DNA of 64,000 nt, taken from assembly GCA_022575985.1 (NCBI GenBank), contig JAKSXM010000288.1, positions 1,515,501-1,579,500 of the forward strand, written 5' to 3'. The notes under the pieces are model-generated. The model saw only the letters and a list, made by a program, of their open reading frames with translations, searched no databases and was not told the DNA's origin. The stretch is from Anagrus nilaparvatae (Eukaryota; Arthropoda; Insecta; Hymenoptera; Mymaridae). Every line of letters begins with the position of its first letter. Position 1 is the stretch's first letter. Of the stretch, positions 25,301-36,879 are shown piece after piece. Both the position numbers and the translations under genes were made by a program.

Positions 25301-28300
25301 GTAGAAGCTCGAATAAGGTCTTACTAAATAAGTACTTTTTTATTTTTCTCACAAGATGGCAAATATTAATATTTTACTTGTTTTTGCTGTGTTTTTAACA
25401 AGTGCCGTAAGTACATTTAATGAGAACAACTTTATTAGTCACTAAAAAATTTATCAAATACATTGTTTTCTAATTATTACAGGTTGTTTCCGGAGTCCCC
25501 ACAAAAAAAGTAAGAATAAATGAAGATGCTAATATTGAGCATTATATAGAAGACGAACCAATTTACGAACCAAATTTTGAAGCTCCAAAAAATCTAAAAT
25601 CTATCTTACGAAAAACTCAAGTTAAGAAAAATGAGAATGTGATAGATTCAAGTAAAGATCGTAAAACAAATTTGAATAATCGGGAAAAAGAAAAATCGAA
25701 AGTCATTGGGGAAAAACTTGATAATCTTGTGCCCGCTACATCAAAGAATGTCACAAATAATACAAACTCTGCAGAATCCTTGACACTAAAAGTAGCAACT
25801 AATAATTTACCATCGAAATGCATTTTATCTATAATGGTTGAATATAAAAAAACTTTTTGTTAATATTTTATGAATGAATGTATTGATTAATGTACCTACA
25901 AACCGAATTTTTGACTTTTTTACAATAAAATAGCATTTTGCCTAAAATATGTGGTACTTTATTTGTTTTCGCATTTTTTTAATGGTCAAAATATTCATAA
26001 ATTTAAGAATGTAGGATTCATTTCGGGATTAATAAACTTTTAATGCACAAAATTAAAAGAAACTACTTCACATACGATTAATTTATAAATTAAAACTAAA
26101 ATTAAACCTTTTTAATTAATACTATTAAATTTTTCATAAATTGAAAAAGAAAATATTTGCTAATGCTAAGAAACTGAATATTTCTATACAGTTATTTAAC
26201 AATTATTATACTAACTTGACGTAAATTAATAATTAGGGTACTAGTACAAACGCTGCAGCTGAGTTCTATTTCGTAATCACTTTTTTTACTGATATGTCCA
26301 TAAAATTTTCTAACCAATTTTTGTACTTTTTGGTTGTTGAATACGAATCTGAAATCCGTTTTTACCGAAAATAGTCCAGTTTCCTACGATATGATACGTT
26401 TTACGAGTTGTTCAGAATTTTTATCTGATACTTACATTTTTTAATGGCTCTGGATACGAATATAGTGTCTGTTTTAACCCAAAATGACTACAATCAACAA
26501 GTTAAGGTAAATTTTTTTTTGGATTGTATTTTATATTTTAGGCAACTGACAATGAGTCATTTTGAGTAAAAAGAGACGCCATATTCGTTTTCAGAGACTC
26601 TAAAAACATGCAAAGTACAACTTCAAAATTCCTAATGCAGGCCACTGGACTTTTTTCGTTTAGAACGGGTTTCATATTAGTATTGAAAAACTGTTCTATA
26701 ATATTAGAAAGCTGATGTTGATTGTTCTAATTTTTGGTTTATTGCAGAAGATAACAAAAAATTTTTTTAACTGTTGTAGCTCAATGTACAACACAATTTA
26801 CATTAATTGTCAGTTGAAATTGGTCAAACTTTACTTGTCTATAGTAAAACTGCAAATAAATTTATATGCAGCCAATGGACATAATGAAAAAAAATATTTA
26901 ATTAATTTATGCACATAACGTAAAAACATTTAAATATAAAAAAAATTTCTTTTCTTCCATAGTAAAATAATATATTTCTATGTTTCCTAGTAAGATTAAA
27001 TCAACATAAAAAAAAAATTTATTTTTTTATAATAATTATAAAATTATCTTATTTACATAATTTAATATAAAAATTTTATCTAAATAAATTAAAAATGAAT
27101 AATTACGTGAATTATATTCACGCAGTCATTTTTTTTATTTATTTATTTTCAAAGTTAAAATTACAAAAATTATATATATCTTTTTAATAATTTTAAAATT
27201 TAATGAGAAACCATACAGTTTGTAATTTAAACTTTCATGTTTCGTAGATAAATAAAATTTATATTAATTATATATATTTATTTGAAGATTAACATTTAAA
27301 TAATTTTTTTTTTTATTTTTTTAGATTAAAATTTAATAATATGCAGAAAGTAAAATGTATGAGTGTTATGTAAAGTAAATATATATAATTTATGCATATA
27401 TGGATTCATCTATGCACTTGAAGTGCTATTTGATTTTTATGAGTATTTTAGTCTATAATTTGTGCATAAATTATTTTTTTAAGTTAACTTTTAAATTTAA
27501 AATTTAATAATTTAATTTTCTTTTGAGTAAATTTAAATAAAAACAAAAATTTTTGATGTTCGTAATTCGCTAATTTTTGAATAAAAATAGTTCGTGAAGT
27601 TTACGTAAATAGTAGTTAATAAAAAAAAATTAACTAAAACTAGTAGTTTAGATTATAAAATTAATGAAATATGTTAATTTTTAAATTATTTTAACATGGA
27701 ACACTTTCATAGGGAGAGGTACTTGAAAAAGGCCCTAAATTTGGATGTTCAAACGGACTTAAAATAATTTCAATTTAGTGACTTAGAATAATTTATGTTT
27801 ATTTCATTTTATTTAAATAAATCCATGTATGTACTGAATATTTGCTTCTCAACTTAATTAATATAAATAATTAACTTAATTCCATAAACTTTCCAATATT
27901 AAATATAAAATGAGAAATATTTTTAAAAAGTAAAAAAAGAAGGTTTTATAAAAGAATTCAAAAACGTTATTTTGGTATTGTTTCAGTAGTCACGAATGAG
28001 ATAAAATCAAAATATAAATTATTAAATATTTATTTTGTAAAAATAAGCAGTAAATTAATTAAAAATCTTAAATTTACGTAAAAGAATTTAAGGCACTATT
28101 ATTAAATTGTTTAATTTTATAAAATCTAAAAAAAACAAATTTATTAAAACGAAAATGAAATACCTCTTTTTTCTTCTTCACGATAGTCATCGTAGATAAG
28201 ATTTCCTTCGTCTCTTAAATTATTAGCATAACCAGAACTAGCCAATGATAAATCATTGCTTGGTCCATTGCTCAATGAATTTGATGGTGAACTGTAGGAT

Positions 28301-31300
28301 ACTAAAGTTGCATTGTATTTATCGTTGTTATTTTTATTACTATCAGAACCTCTACGATCACTTAAACCTTCGTTCAAAACGTATAATTCTGTTGCTTGGT
28401 CACATATAAAATCGTACCACCAATCACATACAAAATGCCTTTGGTTAAATACACTACCACTTGGACATAAAAATGAACTTTTAGCACCAAAAGCACTACA
28501 TACGTGGAATACCTTGAAAGATAATAAAAAATTTTTTAATTGAAAAATATTTTTATTTACACAATTAATTTTATTTACCTGACATCTAGTTTCTACGTCA
28601 GCATAATAACCACCAGGTGTTTTACCATCACAACTGAATGATGTATCTGGTATTACTGTTAAATTTGGGTAATCTCTACCTGGTATACCAGGTACTGAAT
28701 CTTGCCAACCATAATTTATTTCGTTATCTGGCCTTGTTGGATTTTCAGTGTTGTAAAAGTCATTTGATTCGTCATTTGTATCTTGAAAATTTTGTTTTAG
28801 ATCTTGTCTTGAAGATTCAAATCTTGCTGCCTATAAATTAAAATAGAAATTTTAGATTTTATTATGCTCTTAGGCGACTTTTTTAAATTTTGCAAGGTTC
28901 TTTTTTAAATAAGATAAGGTCAAGTTTCAAAAGAAAATGTGATTATAAATTTTCTTGATAAGCAGAAAAATAAAATTTATACGATTTTAGATTTTGATAT
29001 TATTTTCATGCACTTTCACGTACCTATATTTGTACTTAAAAAGTAAAAGTACAAAAAAAAAAACACAGTTTTTTAAAATTAAAAAAAAAAAAGAAGCATT
29101 TTTATTAAAAGAAAATTACTCAACTTGCAAGTATTAAATAAAAATTATAAAATTATATAATTATTAGTTCAAAAATAAAAAAAAAGTACTATAATCCTCT
29201 TGAATAAATGCTTTAAGAAAATTACTGTTTTTTTTCAACATTTCAATAAACTATTCATAAAAAAAAATAATAATAAAAATTTTCAACCTACTTTTACTTC
29301 ATACATATATAATTATTTATGTCATAAAAATCATATTATAAATAATAAAATGTAAAACTTAAAAAAAAAATTTAGAATATGAGCATTCCAATAAAGTAGC
29401 ATAACAATAAAAAGAATTTATATGTGTTAAGAAATTGCCCTAGCCTATAATAATAGTCTACATTTTTTATATTAAATAAAATATAGAAAGACGACCTATA
29501 AGTCCCTCTTCATGACGTAATCGCTCTCTTTAATCTTCTGCTTTAAGGCATTTTAAAAACTGCTTCTATATTTTTCTTTTTTTTTTTCAATATAATTTTT
29601 ATTAAACAAGAGAAAGGGAAAAATCTATTCTTGTTTTTTTTTTATGTATTAAATAAATAAATATCTATTGGATAAAATGTATAAACTAAAACACTTTCAG
29701 AAGATGCTTAAGGCTCTTTTTTTTAAACTTTGTGGATATGGATAAGAATATGAATTTATAGGAAAATTCAGAATTTTTTTATAAATGATTTTTTTGGGAT
29801 AAGGTAAATAAGTATTTGTTAATTGAGAGACAAAGTACTGATTTTGAGCTTATAATGTCGTTTTATTTATGAAGAAGCATTGAGAAAGCTGGTTCCTAGC
29901 CAGATAAAAAGCGGAATTTATCAATGTATTATAGTTCGTATAAAAAAATATTGTTTATGAATTTTAGATCCAACAACCAACATCATTCATTAATCATCCC
30001 CTAGGTTCCTTAGGATCCCTAAGGTAATTATTTTCTCAGACTAGGTCAAAAGTCTAAATTTAATTTTACTTTTTTTGTCTAATTGAAAATTCTTCCATTA
30101 ATTCATTTAAATTACACTGTAAAAAGTAACTTTCTTATATTAACAAAAAAATTAGAAAATTTTCGAAAAATCAGTAAATTTTCAAAAAAATTTGTAAATA
30201 TTCGACAAAAATCGTATATTTACTAAATTTAGTATATTAACCAAAAATTCAAGTATTCTCGATTTTTTTTGCGAATTCGCAAAAAAAATTGATAATTTAC
30301 AATTTTTTTTCGTAAATTTTCGATAAATAGTTGTAAATTTACAACTTTTTTCGTAAAATCACAAAAAAAAATCGAAAATACTCGAATTTTTTGTTAATAT
30401 TCTAAATTTAGTAAATTTACGATTTTTATCGAATATTTACCAAAGTTTTTGAAAATTCACTAATTTTTCGAAAAAATTTTATTTTTGTTTTGTAAATCTA
30501 AGAAAGTTACTTTTTACAGTGTACTTAGACATTTCTAAAATATAAAAAAAAATTTGTTTCTAATTAAAATTATAATTATATACGAAAGAGTTTAATGAGC
30601 CTCAAAACAACTAGATTACTCTTTTGAACTTAAAAAACACTAAAATTTTTCTTCAAAAATTTAAAAAAATTGAGATTTCCACCCATATAGAATAAACTAT
30701 TACTTACATTCCTATACTGTTACTACTGGAAAGGAGATGTACTCTCGAAAATTTATGTCAATTTAAAAGTTACATTCTTTCAATAAATTAGTTATATCAT
30801 ACTACCTAATACAACCAAAGAAAATTAAAGATTTGTTTTATTTTATTTTATTTAATAATTGGATAACTTTTTTATTTTTTATTTAATTAACTTTTTCTTA
30901 TTTATTTATTATTATTATTATTTAATATACTATCTCTTTTTCTATTATTTTATTTAATATAAATGATTAATCATAAAATAAATGACAAATTTTTTATATA
31001 AACACACATTATAAGGCAGAAAAAATTGTAAATCATTTATTTTATTATTTTTTAGATGTTTTAGATTATGTAAAACATTTTTATTTATTACAGTAATAAA
31101 AAAATTATATATTGCATATGAATTAATCTTAAAAGCTGTAGTTGTGGCAAAAATACAATGTTACAGCATTGTATATGGTTGGGCTTGAAAGTTCAATCAA
31201 TTCAAAAAAGTTATAAATTTTTTAATTCAAATATTTGATATATAAAAAGTAAATATTTAAAGCATTTATATTATTTTTTTCATTCAAAAATAGTATACAG

Positions 31301-34300
31301 TCACAACTTACTTCACTATATACAGAATTATTGAACTGAAAATGACAAGTGGATTGAAAAAAGACATAAATGATGTAACTAGGATTTAAACATTAATTTT
31401 AAAAATTTTAGCAAGACACTAATTTTTGATTTCATGAAGATCATTTTAAAGAAGAGAAACGCCAAGATTTAAGTTTAATAGTCTATTTGAGCAGTATTTA
31501 ATTTTCAAACAACTATTTTCACATTTAAATTTTCTTTGAAGTCGCTATAAGTATCTAGGTTGGGAGCATTAAGCTTATGTTTGTATCATTTCTGTTTGCA
31601 TAACTGATCAAATATAAATGTTTCTCGTTTTAGAGAGATGAATTTTTATCTTTGGTAAACTCTTTGAAAGGGTCAATAGTGTCAAGGACATTAATTGTAT
31701 TACAAGTAATAGTGTTCCAAATACAGTAGAACTTGTGTAATTCAAATTTATATAATTTTATATATAATTCGAAAACTTCCTAAACTCGAAAAACCATGTT
31801 GGTCTCGGAAATATCCCATTTAAACAATGCTAAAAAATCATAATTCAAAATTCAAAAAAAATTTTTTTTATTTTTTAATTTACAAATGTTTTATTTGCAA
31901 AAATACAAAAATTTTAAAATAATAAGACTTTTCATTCAAGGAAGCAAACCCCCAGAAACAAACCTAACCTAAGTAGTAGTATCTGTAGGTAAAGTTAATT
32001 AATAGAGGTATTTAGTAAAGAGAGGTAAAAATGACTAATGAAACCGTAATTAAGTAATTACTGTTTATGAAAAAAATGTTGCTAAAAGTATAAGTATGGG
32101 ATCATTTTCATCAAGGATACAGAGATCAATAGACATCAATGGCAGATTTATTGGAAGGAGGACCCACAAGGACACCCATGTGAGTGTCACTAAATTGGGT
32201 TAAATTGGATTTTTGAAAATTAATATCAATAAGAATACTAATAATAAATGTATGTATGTATGTAATAATAATATATGTATGTATGTATACATACATAGAA
32301 TAATAATATAAAATAATTAATATTATTTGATTTGAAAGAAAACTATATGTGGAGAATGACCCATAGGGTTTCAAAAATTGTCAATAAAAAGCTAGGGAAG
32401 TTTGCAGTCACTCAGAAAGAGGAGTGAAACATCATTTAATTACCACTCTCGACGAATCCGGCGAAACTGGATATAACAATGATAGGGTTATATCTTATAT
32501 TTTAAACTTACGGAAAAAGAACTGTATTTTCCTGAAAAAGTAACTAAATTTTCTTTTTAAAATGTTTCACTATTTAACCGAAAAACTAACAACATTTGTA
32601 GAATGATAAATTATTCAAACCCCTTTGAGTTAAAAACTACCCCTAAATTTGAAAATTGTGTGATATTGTTTCTGATTGTGGTTTATCTTTGTGATTTTAA
32701 ATTAGATGCTGCATTTATTTAACAAATATAAAAAACTTTTTTTAAAGGCAATTAAAAAAATTACATAAAAAAAAATATTTTTATAAGTTCTACATTTCAA
32801 AGTAATAGCGATTTTAATAACTGCATATAAAAAAATATTGACTTATTCGTCAAACTTTTCATCAAATCCACTTAGACCCATATGAAATCTTTCAGCAATT
32901 ATGTGTACATAAATTAATTAATAATTATAATATACAAGTACAAGCATGTACAAGTATCTTACATAAGGAATATTTTGATAAATCAGATTATATCATGACA
33001 AGAAAAATATAGTTAAAAATCTGAAATAAATTAAAATTATAAAATTTTTATTACATGTAAAAATATATATTGACGTCCTGTTGCAATACTGTATTAATGT
33101 AAGGTGAAAAATGGAGAAAACTATTTATATTCAAATATTAAAAGAAACGAAAAATGATTTTAGGCTTTACAGAATGGCGTTTTGATAGACTTTTTTCAAA
33201 AAATATGAAATTTTAAATCATTAGATTATTTGAATTTGCTTGAATATTCTAGCATTTGCTTAAAAATTTAAACAGGCATTCAAGCAGCTGATCAAAATTT
33301 TCTCAAGCTAATGATTCAAAATAATGATTTTATAATATAATGATGTATAAATTTTCTTAAAAAATCAAGCAATATATTTTTTCCTTTTTTTTCAGTTTTA
33401 AATTTTAGGTCAATACAATATGAAGGAAGGCGAACAAAGAAGGATTTTGATCAATCAATAAATGGATCACTTGCATGTGGATCATCAGAAGAAAAATTGT
33501 CAAGAAAGAAGAGAAGAAACAGGGAGTTAAAAGGACAACGTTCTCAGGTAGAAAAAATCATTCTGAGATTATCCCAAATTTGATTTTTCGTATTGATTTA
33601 TAAGATACGAGTCTCACACTTTGGTTCCTTTTACTCTGGGAAAAATTTATAGTTATTTTCTAACGTGTTATGAGAAAGTTTATTTTTCTGAACATAATTT
33701 ATTTTATAAAAAGTTTAGAAAAATACGCCCTAAGTAACCTTTTTCTGCTAAACTTAACTAAAACCATTTTACAGAACCCCTTCATACAAAAAATTAGTAC
33801 AGTATTGAAAGAGACTATCAACATATAATATGTAAATTAATAATTATGATAAAATTATATGTGAAAAACACTTTATAATAACAGCTAATAATTTTGTCTA
33901 TCATATTATAATTATAAATTGATGTTTTTTGATTTAGTTTTATAATAATAATAATAATAACTAAAAATTCTATAAATCATGTACATAATTTTAATACACA
34001 TTATAAATTTAAATATTTAATTTATCATCTATCATCAATACATGCATATATGCATGATAAATTAAGTGTTATAATAACTATAATAATCTAAAAAAAATTT
34101 TTTTTTTCAATTCGTGAAGGAGAATAAATTTATTCAAAATTGCATAATATCAATTCTTATCTTAATAAAATAATTTTAATTAATAGAATTTAATTGAAAG
34201 ACTAAATGATAACTAAATAAAAATATTCACGACGAAAAATATAAGGATGCATGTTAGTTATATAGGATGATGAGAGTATGAATATAAAACGTGTGCATTT

Positions 34301-36879
34301 TTTTTTGCTAGGAAGAGGAATCGTGAGCGTATAGAAAGTCATTTCATCCAAAGAAACGTTACGTCATTTATAATATAAAGCCATATTATACTCCCATGTA
34401 AAAAAATATATATATAGACACATACCTTTCGCATTATATGTACACATAGAAAGAGAATCTTCTTTATATATAAATATTTTTTTTTTTTTTATAAGAAATG
34501 CATTAAATAGATTCAAGTATGTATTTTAAGCCTCGAGGAAAAAGATTAATAAAATTGTAATATGTAAGTGAGTGTGTATAATATGGTGAGAGTTTAGAAG
34601 ATCGAAAGTACAAAGTTGGAAGTGCGACAACAAGAATCTCTTTTTTTTTATGTATTATGCAATTTTAGAAAATATTCGGCACAAATTTATGTGTGATATG
34701 TTTAATTTTTTTTGCACTTTTTAATAGCAGAATATCGGGCATTTTGATCTGTCTTCCTGTTAATTCGTAGGTGTAAAAACGCAACTTATAATTACCCGAA
34801 ATTTCAGTTTTTAAATAACGATTTTTAAAAAATTTCATTTCATTTCATTAATTCAATTAATTTATTTCTTGTTTTTACAACTTATAAAGCAATTATCTCA
34901 TATTAAAAAAAAAAGCAATTGTTTAATTTAAAAAACAAGAAAATAATTGAAATAATTTGAAAAAAATTTTAATAAAAGTGTTTGTAAGCAATTTTTGTAG
35001 AAAAATTCTGAATTATAATGCCTTTATCACGCATAACTTTTCCATCCAGGAAGTTAATTTAGCTTCGAGGGGTTTATGATACCTCAATTTCTCTTGTATA
35101 AAAAAAAACATTCTTTATAGCAGAGGAGAAAATTTATGTTTAATAGATGTCGTTAAACTTTTTGGTTTGATTGATACTTATTAGATTTATTCGATGGAAT
35201 AAAAATTTTGAAATTTATTTAATCAGATTTGAATATTATTTATGGTAAATTCAGATGCTAATTTTGTAGGAATTTTGTTTTATGTAAAAAATGTTTAACC
35301 ATGAATTTTTTTAATTACATTATCTGATTTTTAAAATGTTACTATAGTTTCTGTTTTCTATTTCGGGTGACTTAGAGAATAGGGCAAAAACTCAGTAATA
35401 ATTTTGCAAGAGAAAGTGTGAATGGGAAATGTAAAGTGACAGTTCTAGATCTTAAAAATCATGATCCTATCTAAAATCATCGGTGTTAAAAAAAAAAACT
35501 ACAAAATTGGTATAGCTAGGGGACATGTAAAGATTTATTTATTGCTTCTATGGCTTTTTTGAATTGATATACTTAAATTGGTATAAATTATGGTTTCCAT
35601 CTTTCACCTCAAATATTTTATCAAAAAATTTCAATAGTAAATTGTTGTTTGAAAATTGTTAGCCCAAAATTGTAAAATGAAAAATTTACAAAATTCAATC
35701 TTCGAGAAAATGAAAAAAAATTTAATTTTTATTTTTTTAATGTAAGGTATTTCATATGTAACGTCACTAATAACTTAAAGTATGGTATTATCGAATAAAT
35801 TTTGTCTCTATTGCACGCTAAATTTTTCTCGAAAGAGTCTTTCAAGAGAAGTTCTTGAACTTCTGATAAGTCCGAAAACTCTTATTTAATAAATTTTTGA
35901 ATATTCTATAACTTTTATTTAATAAGTTCTTGTAATTAGTTCTATAACATGCTTGTACTCAAAAAACGGTTAGTTTTTGAGTGTAAACTTATTCAATTAA
36001 TGTGTAAATTAATTAGTTAATTCATGCATAATTTTTCTGATGTACACAGGGCCTTCAGACTTTTACAGTTAGGTTAATATTTAGACAATTAGATTATGAA
36101 GGGCCTAAGCACCTCGAGTTATTAATATTTCAGTTAATGCAAACATTGATGAGTCCAAGGGGGTCCCATGCTCAAAGACCAAACAGAGTTCATACTCATA
36201 TATAAATTAACTAAATGTATATTTTAACTGCAGCATATATATCAATCGTGGTATATACATAAATTGCGACCTTTCAAGCCCTTATATTAAAATTGCAGAA
36301 AAAATTTTAAATCGTGTCTGATTTAAAAGGATTTAAAAGGATATTTTCACTAGTAGGAATAAAAGGTATATTGATACTAACATTTTTAAACATTTTGCAG
36401 CCATTATATATAATTTCAACATTTTTGCAATTAAACAAAAATATCTTTTTACTAAGATTTTATTATTTTTTAATGCGCCAAAAAAGAGTCTGAGCCAGAT
36501 CTAGGCTGCTGAATAATTTTCTGCATTATTAAGAAAATTTCCCGTTATGTAGAATCGAGAGTAAGAATCCCTTAAATGGTCCTTAAGGAACAAAAATTCT
36601 TATTTAGTACTTAAGCAACTGCGAACATGAAATAGTTTATTGAAATGAATTAAAATTCAATGAAATTCTCAATAAAAAAAATTAAAAAAAGAGAAGAAAA
36701 TTTTTATCAAAATGCAAATCGAATATTTATCTCAAAATTGCAAATTAATAAATAACCCAATTACTTATATAATAATAACAAAAAAAAATAATAACAATAA
36801 TAAAAATTTTTTGTAAACTCACCGGTTCTGTTGATGAATAAGCGATAAACGCAAAAATAAAAATAAATTTATTCAGCAT
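17259..36879 (-). CDS. CPAP1-type cuticular chitin-binding protein, long repeat tail (5 exons, 1060 aa)
   Basis: Exons on the minus strand: 36879-36823, 28830-28579, 28512-28164, 19999-19609 and 19392-17259. All four introns have GT-AG ends and the phases agree (0, 0, 1, 2), giving 1060 residues. Residues 1-19 form a hydrophobic signal peptide starting MLNKFIFIFAFIAY. One peritrophin-like chitin-binding type 2 domain spans about residues 86-140, with cysteines at 86, 102, 108, 119, 132 and 140; it contains GGYYADVETRCQVFHVC, the hallmark of cuticular proteins analogous to peritrophins with one domain (CPAP1). After it comes a Ser/Asn-rich linker, an Asn tract and a long NYQNPTT-type repeat tail. 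CPAP1 proteins bind chitin in the extracellular cuticle or tracheal matrix; which member this is cannot be told. Introns 1 and 3 are about 8 kb each, and intron 3 hosts two nested genes. The domain call is strong; the joining of exons 3 to 4 is by phase and should be checked with RNA. Confidence 0.85.
18371..18460 (-). repeat. Perfect 45-bp coding tandem duplication
   Basis: Two adjacent identical 45-base units (18371-18415 and 18416-18460) encode two copies of the 15-residue unit NYQNPSTQVNQQIQR inside exon 5 of the chitin-binding gene. The reading frame is preserved because 45 is a multiple of three. The surrounding units are diverged, so this duplication is the youngest visible step of repeat growth. 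Confidence 0.85.
19609..19999 (-). CDS. CPAP1 gene exon 4
   Basis: This open stretch of 391 bases runs from a TTTTACAG acceptor to an ACGAG|GTAATC donor. It starts with two bases that complete the codon split at the end of exon 3 and ends with two bases completed by exon 5. The encoded region is hydrophilic: a His/Asp-containing segment, a run of Thr-Pro (TTTTTPTSPT), then an Arg/Lys-rich end. There is no recognised domain; it acts as a spacer between the chitin-binding domain and the repeat tail. Confidence 0.75.
20403..20429. repeat. (AAT)n microsatellite
   Basis: Nine AAT triplets in intron 3 of the chitin-binding gene, with a TA run close by at 20235-20251. Confidence 0.9.
21005..21875. 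mobile_element. Fold-back element, family 1 copy B
   Basis: Shared words with the copy at 228-955 occur in the same order: CCGAAAGTACTACTA, CGATTTTTAGC, CTGCGCATA, TATACTTTTGAGAAATG, GGTAAAAAGTACT, ATGAGCATCAGTTTGAAACT. The arms are imperfect inverses. It lies in intron 3 of the chitin-binding gene. The two overlapping open frames at 21099-21371 are by-products. Confidence 0.6.
23987..24494 (-). CDS. Unrecognised secreted protein, palindrome copy A (2 exons, 143 aa)
   Basis: Exon 1 is 24494-24444 (17 codons, MANINILLVFAVFLTSA) and exon 2 is 24367-23987. The protein is 143 residues: a clear signal peptide cut near residues 17-21, then a hydrophilic Lys/Asn/Glu-rich chain with an acidic early segment (EHYIEDEPIYEPNFE) and two cysteines near the C-terminus (130 and 143, the last residue). 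No family is recognised. The 76-base intron starts with GC (GCC|GCAAGT) instead of GT, while the sister copy has GT at the same place. GC-AG introns are spliced in insects, so the gene may still work. It lies in intron 3 of the chitin-binding gene on the same strand and diverges from its sister copy. It could be a venom, silk, haemolymph or antimicrobial factor; nothing in the sequence decides. Confidence 0.75.
25356..25863 (+). CDS. Unrecognised secreted protein, palindrome copy B (2 exons, 143 aa)
   Basis: Exon 1 is 25356-25406 and exon 2 is 25483-25863, joined by a 76-base intron with GTAAGT and TTACAG ends, phase 0. The product is 143 residues with the signal peptide MANINILLVFAVFLTSA and a Lys/Asn/Glu-rich mature part ending KKTFC; the only amino-acid difference I noticed from copy A is Thr here for Ser there, three residues from the end. 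It is transcribed opposite to its host, the chitin-binding gene. The start codons of the two copies are 861 bases apart, so both may share one regulatory spacer. Coding frames of both copies are open while most seen differences are silent or outside the coding part, which hints at selection or very recent duplication. Function is unknown. Confidence 0.78.
26335..26690. repeat. Degenerate fold-back repeat
   Basis: AATCCGTTTTTACCGAAAAT at 26350 pairs with the inverse near 26650-26675 (TTTTTTCGTTTAGAACGGGT), and ATACGAATATAGTGTCTG pairs with GAGACGCCATATTCGTTTTC. The arms are eroded. It is non-coding. Confidence 0.4.
28164..28830 (-). CDS. CPAP1 gene exons 2 and 3: chitin-binding domain
   Basis: Exon 2 (28830-28579, 84 codons) begins after a TATAG acceptor and ends at CAG|GTAAAT. 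Exon 3 (28512-28164) begins after CTTTCAAG and ends at AGAG|GTATTT. The 66-base intron between them splits the chitin-binding domain right after the second cysteine. Cysteine spacing is C-x15-C-x5-C-x10-C-x12-C-x7-C. If the exon 3 donor were not used, the frame would read six more codons to a TAA at 28144, giving a short chitin-binding protein of about 226 residues. That is a possible alternative product. Confidence 0.88.
30114..30522. mobile_element. Palindromic MITE (ACACTGTAAAAAGTAAC ends)
   Basis: An almost complete 409-base palindrome has ends ACACTGTAAAAAGTAACTTT and its reverse complement, possibly with a TA target. The arms repeat words such as GTAAATTTTCGA. It lies in intron 1 of the chitin-binding gene. 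A lone copy of the same end occurs at about 40049. Confidence 0.8.
31724..31830 (+). repeat. Possible pogo/Tigger terminus
   Basis: TACAGTAGAACTTGTGTAAT followed by AATTCGAAAACTTCC and AAACTCGAAAAACC resembles the common insect pogo/Tigger end (CAGTAGAACCTCGATAATTCGAA). There is no matching opposite end and no transposase nearby, so this is a solitary eroded terminus. Confidence 0.35.
32251..32300. repeat. (ATGT)n microsatellite with small palindrome
   Basis: Two ATGT runs are separated by AATAATAATAT and end in ATACATACAT, the inverse. It lies in intron 1 of the chitin-binding gene. Confidence 0.85.
33409..33547 (+). other. Orphan exon-like segment
   Basis: This 139-base open segment is flanked by a pyrimidine tract with TTTTAG and by CTCAG|GTAGAA. 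It reads SIQYEGRRTKKDFDQSINGS then LACGSSEEKLSRKKRRNREL. Base composition is much less AT-rich than its surroundings. It lies antisense in intron 1 of the chitin-binding gene. No neighbouring exon is seen; it could be a captured cDNA or transposon piece. Confidence 0.3.

Larger units (their letters stand above)
23566..26150. repeat. Large inverted duplication carrying two genes
   Basis: Left arm about 23566-24668 and right arm about 25185-26150 are reverse complements over nearly their whole length, with a spacer of roughly 515 bases. The arms include the gene, its 5' flank (shared AGTAAGACCTTATTCGA on the left, inverted on the right) and its 3' flank. The left arm carries about 130 extra bases near 23660-23800 that the right lacks, so one arm has gained or lost sequence since duplication. 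Confidence 0.9.
20000..28163 (-). other. Intron 3 of the chitin-binding gene
   Basis: This 8.2-kb intron has a GTATTT donor at 28163 and a TTTTACAG acceptor at 20000. It holds the fold-back element at 21005, a GC-richer unexplained patch at 22790-23280 with no clean frame, the two nested secreted-protein genes, and a degenerate fold-back at 26335. The rest is AT-rich. Confidence 0.75.
28831..36822 (-). other. Intron 1 of the chitin-binding gene
   Basis: This 8.0-kb phase-0 intron has a GTGAGT donor at 36822 and a TTTATAG acceptor at 28831. It holds the palindromic MITE at 30114, the possible pogo end at 31724, the ATGT microsatellite and the orphan exon-like segment at 33409. A long intron right after a signal-peptide exon is common for insect cuticle genes. 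Confidence 0.75.
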
